Source: UBA6115 sp050952935 (GTDB lineage: Bacteria; Bacillota; Clostridia; Christensenellales; Aristaeellaceae). From it: a stretch of 64,000 nt of DNA. The translations under genes were made by a program, and so were the position numbers. The stretch lies in contig JBMNLS010000001.1 of the NCBI GenBank assembly GCA_050952935.1, positions 62,001 through 126,000 of the forward strand, read 5' to 3'. The notes beneath the pieces were generated by a model. That model was not told the DNA's origin and made no database searches. It was given only the letters and a program-made list of their open reading frames with translations. Of this stretch, positions 57,913 through 64,000 are shown one piece after another; position 1 is the stretch's first letter; each line of letters begins with the position of its first letter.

Positions 57913-57942
57913 GGAATCCTCAACAGAATGAGGGTTCTTTTC
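57913..57942 (+). terminator. Intrinsic terminator of the tRNA cluster
   Basis: GAATCCTC (57914-57921) pairs with GAGGGTTC (57930-57937, one G-U pair) and is followed at once by TTTTC. Confidence 0.7.
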
Positions 57943-57960
57943 TATTTCCGCGTAAAATAT

Positions 57961-58011
57961 TAGACACCCTGATTATTTCCGGATTTTGACACAATCAGGG
58001 TGTCTATTTTA
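57961..58011. repeat. Inverted repeat sharing 12 bp with tRNA-Lys; hairpin with T-run
   Basis: TAGACACCCTGATT and AATCAGGGTGTCTA form a perfect 14-bp stem with an 18-nt loop followed by TTTT. The right arm contains AATCAGGGTGTC, identical to the anticodon arm of the tRNA-Lys 125 bp upstream. It can be a second terminator, but the exact tRNA match beside an integrase remnant suggests an attachment-site duplicate. Confidence 0.6.
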
Positions 58012-58049
58012 GCTCCCTGATGACCACCAAAATTGAGGAGAAATCAGGT

Positions 58050-58410
58050 ATGAGTACAATGCGGGTTATTAGCACTAACTTCAAAAAAACAATGTTGTCA
58101 GAAGCGTTTGAGGAATATCATATCAAGAATAAGATTTGCAATCTGTCTTCCGCAACCATCAAAAACTACCGGGAGGGATATGAACGATTTGCGAAAGTTA
58201 TCGGATCCGATATTATGTGAAGATGTTACTGTAAAAACAGTCGATTTATTCACAGCAAAGTTGATAGATGAGGGGTTAAAAGCCGCTAGTGTTAATCACT
58301 GTTTGCGGAGCATTCGCAGTTTTCTTTACTGGTGCATGGCGGAAGGTTATATCCATCACTTTCACTCACAACAAAGAAAAGATCGATTTTCCTATCAGAA
58401 ATCAATATAA
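58050..58410 (+). pseudogene. Truncated, frameshifted tyrosine integrase
   Basis: ATG 58050 follows GAGGAGAAATCAGGT. The first ~55 residues (LSEAFEEYHIKNKICNLSSA, then TIKNYREGYERFAKVIG) are the N-terminal SAM-like/core-binding domain of a phage-type tyrosine recombinase. At about 58215 the frame shifts by one; the other frame continues with EDVTVKTVDLFTAKLIDEGL, KAASVNHCLRSIRSFLYWCM and AEGYI, then loses similarity near 58355 and stops at 58410. The whole catalytic domain (R-H-R-Y) is missing, so it is inactive. It lies directly downstream of tRNA-Lys, a preferred integration site, and marks the left border of the AT-rich block. Confidence 0.85.
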
Positions 58411-58799
58411 TACTCATACTCTCTTTTACATCATAGCACCTCGCATTCTGAAATTCTGAAAAACAAGTCAAGACGCTATTTTTACCCCTCAGAATCATCA
58501 ATGATGCGGATGGTCAGCAGGATTTCCCTAACCCGTTTACTCCGTAGAGATTTGTTATGGTACTTCCCCCGTTGGTGAACACACCTGCATAAAAGCGGTG
58601 AGGCCCAAAGGATGTATTTTCACAATAATCGACTATCATGTCTTCCCGTTTAATGATAACGTAGGGTCTTCGTTGTCACATATTGCTCAACCTCACTGTG
58701 GGGAGTGTTAAACATCCTTTGGAGATATGCAAGAATGAGAAAAATATAGGAGGAGAATTAATTGAAAACTGGGCTTCATTAAGGTTTCAGAAACTTGAA
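58411..58799. other. Gene-free remnant stretch
   Basis: This 389-bp stretch follows the broken integrase. It has no plausible coding frame. CCAAAGGATGT (58602-58612) and ACATCCTTTGG (58711-58721) form an inverted repeat ~100 bp apart. I read it as decayed mobile-element sequence; nothing else is visible. Confidence 0.4.
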
Positions 58800-59447
58800 T
58801 TATTCTATTTCCTTAAGATAGTTATAAACGGTATATCGGGAGACACCAAGAGCTTCTGCAACGAGAACAGCGCTCTTTCGCAGATTAAAGATGCCAGCAT
58901 CTTGAAGGTTACTAATGATTTTACAACGATCAGCTTTTGTAAGCGTTTTATTTGATTTGTCCAATTTCCTAACTTCATTTTCAACGACTTCAATGATATT
59001 TGGCTGCAAATTCTGATCTTTTTCAATCAAATCATATTTATCTTCATCCATATACAAAAAGCTGTTGAGCATTGAACTAATGGTTTCTAAATCGCTACAA
59101 TCAACATTAATACAAAAAGAGATATTATGTCCGAATGCATTAATAACAATTGTTGATGATTTTATAGCTTTTTTATTAAATTTAATATTTTTTCTGTAGT
59201 TGACAGATATACCACCATCCCCATTTTTCAGTCTTTTGCGTGTTTCAGGATTGAGGGGAGATCCTACTCTTCTACCAGTGATATCACCATTATATATTGC
59301 CAGTACAGAGTGCTCGGTATTATCTAAATTTGATATAGCAACCTCACAATTTGCGCCAAAAGAGTCAGCAATCATTTTTGCTAATGCGGAGAGAAATGAA
59401 ATAAAACTATTGAAATCATTAACTTTGCCTTCAAAATTATCTATCAT
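58800..59447 (-). CDS. YheO-type PAS/HTH transcriptional regulator
   Basis: ATG 59447 (after AGGGGGCTTC) gives 215 residues; the longer frame to 59564 starts without a ribosome site. Residues ~10-120 form a YheO-like PAS domain (MIADSFGANCEVAISNLDNT, SVLAIYNGDITGRRVGSPLN), and the C-terminal ~60 residues a helix-turn-helix (LTKADRCKIISNLQDAGIFN, LRKSAVLVAEALGVSRYTVY). Such regulators likely sense a small metabolite and bind promoter DNA. It is divergent from iorA, 280 bp apart, and is the natural candidate regulator of the iorAB-ptb-buk operon. Confidence 0.88.
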   Translation of the reverse strand: MIDNFEGKVNDFNSFISFLSALAKMIADSFGANCEVAISNLDNTEHSVLAIYNGDITGRRVGSPLNPETRKRLKNGDGGISVNYRKNIKFNKKAIKSSTIVINAFGHNISFCINVDCSDLETISSMLNSFLYMDEDKYDLIEKDQNLQPNIIEVVENEVRKLDKSNKTLTKADRCKIISNLQDAGIFNLRKSAVLVAEALGVSRYTVYNYLKEIE

Positions 59448-59618
59448 GAAGCCCCCTAAATAATTAAATGATGTACATAAGAGAATCATAATCAGACACA
59501 TTGTCAAAGTCAAACAGAAAATGTTTGTCTCATTATTTTCTTGATGAGGCATGGAAAAATGCAATTCTCAAAACAAAAATAAACAAAATGTAGAAAAAAA
59601 TAATTATTAAAAAAAGTG

Positions 59619-59647
59619 TTGACACAAAGGTAAAGATATGGTTTACT
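59619..59647 (+). promoter_or_regulatory. Promoter of the iorAB-ptb-buk operon
   Basis: TTGACA (perfect -35, 59619-59624) and TTTACT (59642-59647) are 17 bp apart. The leader to the iorA start is ~73 nt and contains the ribosome site AAAGGAGAAAGTGA. Confidence 0.72.
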
Positions 59648-59726
59648 ATTACCAGTTTCAAATAACAATCAGGGTTAAAATAAGTATATCTTTGGAAGAA
59701 TAGTGAATTTGCAAAGGAGAAAGTGA

Positions 59727-61514
59727 ATGCAAAAACAAGTACTAAGCGGGAACGAAGCAATAGCACGAGGGGTTTATGAGGCTGCTTGCCGTGTAGCTAC
59801 GGCCTATCCGGGTACACCAAGTACAGAGATATTGGAGAATATTGCAAAACAATATAGCGATAGCATTTATGCGCAATGGGCTTGCAATGAAAAGGTTGCT
59901 TTTGAAATAGCGTATGGAGCATCCATTGGTGGGGTGCGTGCATTTTGTGCGTTTAAACACGTTGGAATGAATGTTGCTGCTGATCCTATTTTTACAGCCG
60001 GATATGCTGGTGTAAATGGTGGATTGGTTTTTGTCACTGCCGATGATCCGGGATGCCATAGCTCCCAGAATGAACAAGACAATCGACATTATGCTCCGCA
60101 TACTAAGATATGTATGATGGAACCATCAGATTCACAAGAATGCTTGGATTATGTGAAGGCTGCATTTGAAATTTCTGAAAAATTTGATACACCAGTAATG
60201 ATCCGAATGACGACACGGATTTGCCATTCAAAAAGCCTTGTTCGTATAGGAAATAGGAAAGAAATCAGCCCAGTGCCATATCAACGTAAAGCTGAAAAAT
60301 ACGCGATGCTTCCCGGTGTCGCACGTGCTCGACATCAAATACGTGAAGATATTTTATTGGAGTTAGAAAGTTATGCAAACAACTGCCCATATAACTTTGT
60401 GGAATCATATCCGGGAAATACTGTAGGTGTTATTAGCAGTGGAATATCATACCAGCATTCTCGCGAAGTATTTGGTGAAGGAGCGGATTATTTGAAACTT
60501 GGGTTAAGTTACCCGCTTCCCAAAGAATTAATTTCTGAATTTGCTAAAAAGTACAAAACACTTTATGTAATAGAAGAAAATGATCCATATTTGGAAAATG
60601 CTGTCAAATCATTAGGCTTTAATCATGTGATTGGTAAGTCAGATATTCCGATATGCGGAGAATTAAATGCTACAATTATTCGAAATTCACTTTTTAAGGA
60701 AGGGAAAAACACATCAGTAAACGCCTCGGTTGAGGTACCTCCACGTGCGCCAACGCTATGCTCCGGCTGTCCGCATAGAGGCTTCTTTTATGCTTTGAGT
60801 TTAAAACTCAACAAAGTGGTTCCTGTTGGTGATATTGGATGCTATTCGTTAGGTATTAATCCACCGTTTAATGGGTTCGATTTTTCCATATGTACGGGCG
60901 CAGGTTTCTCTGCTTTAATTGGGCTTTCACAAGCACTTGCGATGCAAGGGGATTCACGCAAGCCTCTGGGCATGTTGGGAGATTCCACTTTTTTCCATTC
61001 GGGAATAACCGGGCTAATTGATATTGTAGCATCGGAAGCGAATGTTATTGCCTGTATTCTTGACAACTCAATAACTGCTATGACAGGACATCAAGAAAAT
61101 CCAGGAACAACTAAAAATTTGATGGGTGAACCATCCCCTGCTATTTCCATTGAAGATCTCGTCATGGCGACAGGACTTGATGAAAAACAAGTCAGAATAG
61201 TTGATCCTGGTGATTTGAAGGCTATGGGAGAAGCGTTGGATGATGCAATTAGTTTCAAAGGCCCATTTATTATTATCACAAAAAGTCCCTGTGTCCTTAT
61301 TAAAGATGTGGCCAAGGAAAAAGCAAATGTATATTGTGAGATTGATCATGACAAATGCATAGGATGTAAAATGTGCATGAAAATTGCCTGCCCAGCAATA
61401 TCATTTTCATCAAAAAAGGCGACAATTGTCGACCCAGCGTCCTGCACTGCCTGTGGGCTGTGTATGCAAATGTGTAAATTTGATGCCATCAAGAGAAAGG
61501 ATATAAGAAGATGA
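59727..61514 (+). CDS. iorA: Indolepyruvate:ferredoxin oxidoreductase alpha subunit
   Basis: The 595-residue protein has the pyruvate-family N-terminal domain (NEAIARGVYEAACRVATAYP, PSTEILE), the thiamine diphosphate domain (GDSTFFHSGITGLIDI, then LDNSITAMTGHQENPGT) and a C-terminal two-cluster ferredoxin region: CIGCKMCMKIACPAISF (IorA-type C-x2-C-x2-C-x4-C) and CTACGLCMQMCKF. It oxidatively decarboxylates aryl pyruvates from tryptophan, tyrosine or phenylalanine (and perhaps other 2-oxoacids) to aryl-acetyl-CoA with reduced ferredoxin. It is the first gene of the operon and overlaps iorB (ATGA). The region is much more AT-rich than the genes left of the tRNA cluster. Confidence 0.96.
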   Translation: MQKQVLSGNEAIARGVYEAACRVATAYPGTPSTEILENIAKQYSDSIYAQWACNEKVAFEIAYGASIGGVRAFCAFKHVGMNVAADPIFTAGYAGVNGGLVFVTADDPGCHSSQNEQDNRHYAPHTKICMMEPSDSQECLDYVKAAFEISEKFDTPVMIRMTTRICHSKSLVRIGNRKEISPVPYQRKAEKYAMLPGVARARHQIREDILLELESYANNCPYNFVESYPGNTVGVISSGISYQHSREVFGEGADYLKLGLSYPLPKELISEFAKKYKTLYVIEENDPYLENAVKSLGFNHVIGKSDIPICGELNATIIRNSLFKEGKNTSVNASVEVPPRAPTLCSGCPHRGFFYALSLKLNKVVPVGDIGCYSLGINPPFNGFDFSICTGAGFSALIGLSQALAMQGDSRKPLGMLGDSTFFHSGITGLIDIVASEANVIACILDNSITAMTGHQENPGTTKNLMGEPSPAISIEDLVMATGLDEKQVRIVDPGDLKAMGEALDDAISFKGPFIIITKSPCVLIKDVAKEKANVYCEIDHDKCIGCKMCMKIACPAISFSSKKATIVDPASCTACGLCMQMCKFDAIKRKDIRR

Positions 61515-62086
61515 CAAAAGGGATTTTGTTAGTAGGAGTAGGTGGCCAAGGAATTATTCTTATCTCAAAAATACTTGCAACTGGCTTAACCGAAAAGGGC
61601 TATGATGTAAAAATGAGTGAAATACACGGGATGAGCCAGCGCGGCGGGTCAGTAACAACACAAATCAAATACGGAAGCAGAGTTGCAGCACCCAATATTG
61701 GATATGAAGAGGCAGATATTATTGTTTCATTTGAAAAGATTGAAGCCATTCGGGCGTTGCCTTTTCTCAAGAAAGATGGCGTATTAATAACTGATGAATT
61801 TGAAATTGCGCCAATGTCAGTATTGACGGGAGTATCTGAGTATCCTCACGATATTCTTTTATCAAAAGCGGGGATAATTCCTAAACTTCAAGTGGTGAAG
61901 GCAGCGGAAACAGCCAAAAAACTTGGAAATATTCGAGCTCAGAATATTGTCTTATTGGGCAGTTTGGTGCGAATGATGAAACTTGACGATGTTGACTGGA
62001 AATCGCTTATCAAAAGAATGGTTCCTCCCAAGTCAATTGAGTTGAACTTACAAGCTTTTGAAGCGGGTTATCAGATTGAGGAGTAA
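61511..62086 (+). CDS. iorB: Indolepyruvate:ferredoxin oxidoreductase beta subunit
   Basis: The 191-residue gamma-type domain of the 2-oxoacid:ferredoxin family has the start GILLVGVGGQGIILISKILA and SEIHGMSQRGGSVTTQIKYG, the usual IorB pattern. It completes the alpha/beta enzyme encoded with iorA. ATG 61511 overlaps the iorA stop by 4 bases. It has no clusters of its own. It is followed after 46 bp by the ptb-like gene. Confidence 0.96.
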   Translation: MTKGILLVGVGGQGIILISKILATGLTEKGYDVKMSEIHGMSQRGGSVTTQIKYGSRVAAPNIGYEEADIIVSFEKIEAIRALPFLKKDGVLITDEFEIAPMSVLTGVSEYPHDILLSKAGIIPKLQVVKAAETAKKLGNIRAQNIVLLGSLVRMMKLDDVDWKSLIKRMVPPKSIELNLQAFEAGYQIEE

Positions 62087-62132
62087 TCAAACATAGGTGC
62101 AAGGGAAATTTACTAAGAAGAAGGGCATATGT

Positions 62133-63044
62133 ATGCTAACGAAATTTGATGATATAGTCCAGCTGTTATTTGCGAAAAACAAACAAATCCTTAAAGTGGC
62201 TGTTGTTGCGGCGGAAGACGAGACAATCATTGATTCACTTTTGCAAGCTCAAGATAATCACATAGCCGAACCGGTATTTATTGGCGATGTACATAGGATA
62301 CGAGAAATAATTAAAACGCTTGGTCGCAATCCTTCAACATTTGATATAGTCAATAGTTCAAAAAACAATGCAAGCCAATGTGCTGTTGATTTAATCAAAG
62401 ATGGTAGCGTACATGTACTTATGAAGGGATTGTTGGAAACAAGAGAGTTCCTTGGTCCGGTGGTTAAAAAAGAAAATGATTTGCGTTTGGGGGAAACAAT
62501 AAGCCATTTAGCGTTTTTCGAATTGCCTAATTATCATAAATTGTTGATGACTTCAGACGGTGGCATGATCATGTATCCGAGCTTACATGATAAAAAAAAT
62601 ATCATTGACAATGCTACTATGGCTTTTCACGCTATGGGTTATGAACTTCCTAAACACGCTGTTTTATGTGCCATTGAAACAGTGAATCCGAAGATGATAG
62701 AAACAGTTGAAGCAGCGGAACTTCAGCAAATGAATCGCGATGGTTTGATTCAAGGCTGTATTGTTGAAGGACCAATTTCCTATGATGTTGCGATGAGTTC
62801 AAAGATTGCGGAGCATAAAGGATATCAATCTCCGAATGTTGGTGACTTTGATTGTCTGATTATGCCGAATATTCAAGCCGGTAATATTTTAGGAAAGTGT
62901 TTCACAGTTACCGCAAACGCTATGATGGCTGGTGTTGTTGTAGGAGCGAAAGCACCGATTGTCATGACATCGCGTGGAGCGGATGCTAAGGAAAAATTCT
63001 ATTCAATTGCGACGGCAGCACTCATTGCTGCAGGGATACAATAA
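62133..63044 (+). CDS. ptb: Phosphate butyryltransferase-type enzyme
   Basis: ATG 62133 is taken as start (AAGAAGGGC upstream); 303 residues as usual for Ptb. Family phrases: SDGGMIMYPSLHDKKNIIDN, HAVLCAIETVNPKMIETVEA, LIQGCIVEGPISYDVAMSS and FDCLIMPNIQAGNILGK. It transfers the acyl group of an acyl-CoA to phosphate. In this operon the natural substrates would be aryl- or branched acyl-CoAs made by IorAB, not necessarily butyryl-CoA. The stop TAA shares its last base with the buk start. Confidence 0.93.
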   Translation: MLTKFDDIVQLLFAKNKQILKVAVVAAEDETIIDSLLQAQDNHIAEPVFIGDVHRIREIIKTLGRNPSTFDIVNSSKNNASQCAVDLIKDGSVHVLMKGLLETREFLGPVVKKENDLRLGETISHLAFFELPNYHKLLMTSDGGMIMYPSLHDKKNIIDNATMAFHAMGYELPKHAVLCAIETVNPKMIETVEAAELQQMNRDGLIQGCIVEGPISYDVAMSSKIAEHKGYQSPNVGDFDCLIMPNIQAGNILGKCFTVTANAMMAGVVVGAKAPIVMTSRGADAKEKFYSIATAALIAAGIQ

Positions 63045-64000
63045 TGATCAACACTCTTGTTATTAATCCAGGCTCAACTTCAACCAAAATTGCTTGGTAT
63101 ATTGATACTTTTCAGCAGTGGCAGAAAAACATTGAGCATGATGCTGATGAGCTTAAGCAATTTCCCTCTGTGTTTTCCCAATTACAGTTCAGAATGGATG
63201 TTATTCTTGATATAATCAAGAATGAAGGCAAGTGTATCCAAGATTTAAACTGTGTTATGGCACGTGGTGGACTACTGCCTCCATTGTCATCAGGCGGATA
63301 TGAGGTTAATGAACTCATGCTGGAGGTTCTTGAAAATCGACCAATGAATCACCACGCAAGCAACCTGGGCGCACCTTTGGCATATGCCATTTCTAAAATG
63401 GTGGGGATTAAGGCGTTTATTTATGATCCGGTGACGGTTGATGAAATGATTGATCTCGTGAGGATCACAGGGCTAAAGGGCATTCTTCGTCATGGACAGG
63501 GCCATAATCTAAATATGCGGGCAGCTGCGATGAAGTATTGCAGGGACAATGACCTAGTCTATGAAGACCAAAACCTTATTGTTGCACATCTGGGGGGCGG
63601 AATTACACTTACACTGCAATCCAAAGGCCGCATCATTGATATGATAAGCGATGATGAAGGACCTTTTTCCCCGGAACGAGCTGGTTTGATACCAAATTTC
63701 AAATTGGTGAAGCTGATATGCCATGAAAGAATGACTTATGATGAGAGCATGAAAATGCTTCAACGAAAAGGGGGCCTTACCTCCTTACTGGGCGTATCAG
63801 ATATGCGTCAGGTTGAAATGATGATTAATGAAAACAATTGCGAAGCCAAACTATTTTACGATGCAATGGCTTTAGGTGTGGCAGAAGGAATTGGGCGTCT
63901 TGCAACTGTGGTTTGTGGCAAAATTGACGGAATCATTCTTACAGGAGGCATAGCGTATTCAAAGATGTTCACAGAAAAAATAATTAATAGAGTCAGCTTC
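63044..64000 (+). CDS. buk: Butyrate kinase-type acyl kinase (3' end outside window)
   Basis: ATG 63044 begins MINTLVINPGSTSTKIAWYI, the ASKHA phosphate-1 loop of butyrate kinase. 319 codons are visible without a stop (typical proteins have ~355), so about 35 residues lie beyond the right edge. Other Buk phrases: MARGGLLPPLSSGGYEVNEL, ASNLGAPLAYAISKMVGIKA, NLIVAHLGGGITLTLQSKGR, GIILTGGIAYS. It turns acyl-phosphate and ADP into the free acid and ATP, the energy-conserving last step after Ptb. It overlaps ptb by one base and must be co-transcribed. Confidence 0.95.
   Translation, partial: MINTLVINPGSTSTKIAWYIDTFQQWQKNIEHDADELKQFPSVFSQLQFRMDVILDIIKNEGKCIQDLNCVMARGGLLPPLSSGGYEVNELMLEVLENRPMNHHASNLGAPLAYAISKMVGIKAFIYDPVTVDEMIDLVRITGLKGILRHGQGHNLNMRAAAMKYCRDNDLVYEDQNLIVAHLGGGITLTLQSKGRIIDMISDDEGPFSPERAGLIPNFKLVKLICHERMTYDESMKMLQRKGGLTSLLGVSDMRQVEMMINENNCEAKLFYDAMALGVAEGIGRLATVVCGKIDGIILTGGIAYSKMFTEKIINRVSF

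Overview
The window looks like one chromosomal segment of a fairly GC-rich anaerobic bacterium, most probably a member of the Clostridia. The grounds are strong AGGAGG-type ribosome sites, an RqcH protein, an ECF sigma/anti-sigma pair, P/T-rich secreted SH3 proteins, consensus Bacillota-type parS sites, and a fermentative gene set (indolepyruvate:ferredoxin oxidoreductase, Ptb/Buk, TRAP transporter, malic enzyme). The finer placement (Christensenellales-like?) is a guess. All three ABC/TRAP solute-binding proteins lack a lipobox, which is unusual for a single-membrane Gram-positive.

Layout. 0-2.3 kb: end of an unknown gene, a degenerate stretch with a 159-bp hairpin element, and a membrane diguanylate cyclase. 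2.5-12.5 kb: exported proteins (a DUF1254/alkyl-sulfatase C-terminal fusion, tandem SH3 paralogues, an internally duplicated protein), a LuxR-type regulator, tRNA-Leu, and a sigma/anti-sigma/exported-protein operon. 12.6-16.2 kb: sugar ABC importer. 16.3-18.5 kb: dnaN and nagB, separated by a non-coding region with DnaA-box-like 9-mers and a TAG-trinucleotide run that resembles the DnaA-trio of bacterial replication origins. 18.6-23 kb: MFS transporter, small proteins, methyltransferase, M20 peptidase. 23-28.8 kb: a minus-strand operon of a short-chain dehydrogenase, a 1098-residue fusion (adenylating enzyme, carrier protein, alpha-oxoamine synthase) and a D-aminoacylase-like hydrolase, with a dyad over its promoter. 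28.8-30.4 kb: a complete IS4-type insertion sequence. 31-37 kb: a heterodimeric ABC exporter bracketed by two perfect, oppositely oriented parS sites, then a CorC/HlyC-type protein. 37-46.4 kb: an AT-rich singleton, a radical SAM protein, PepD and a BMP-type nucleoside ABC importer with a palindromic operator candidate. 46.6-49.5 kb: rqcH and malic enzyme. 49.6-57 kb: a hydroxydicarboxylate operon with two tartrate-dehydratase-type enzymes, a TRAP transporter and a LarA-type racemase. 57.3-57.9 kb: five tRNA genes. 58-64 kb: a clearly AT-richer block that begins with a broken tyrosine integrase and carries a regulator and the operon iorA-iorB-ptb-buk (buk runs off the right edge).

How the genes work together. 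The tartrate-type cluster would import a hydroxy-diacid, adjust its stereochemistry, dehydrate it to oxaloacetate or a relative, and feed malic enzyme. The iorAB-ptb-buk operon would oxidise 2-oxoacids from (aromatic) amino acids to acyl-CoA and recover ATP through acyl-phosphate. The fusion operon is the most novel-looking system: one polypeptide could activate a carboxylic acid, load it on its own carrier domain and condense it with an amino acid to an aminoketone, which the adjacent reductase would convert to an amino alcohol, a logic like that of sphingoid-base synthesis. The two parS sites and the dnaN-linked DnaA-box cluster suggest that the window lies near the chromosome origin, although gene strand bias does not switch there.
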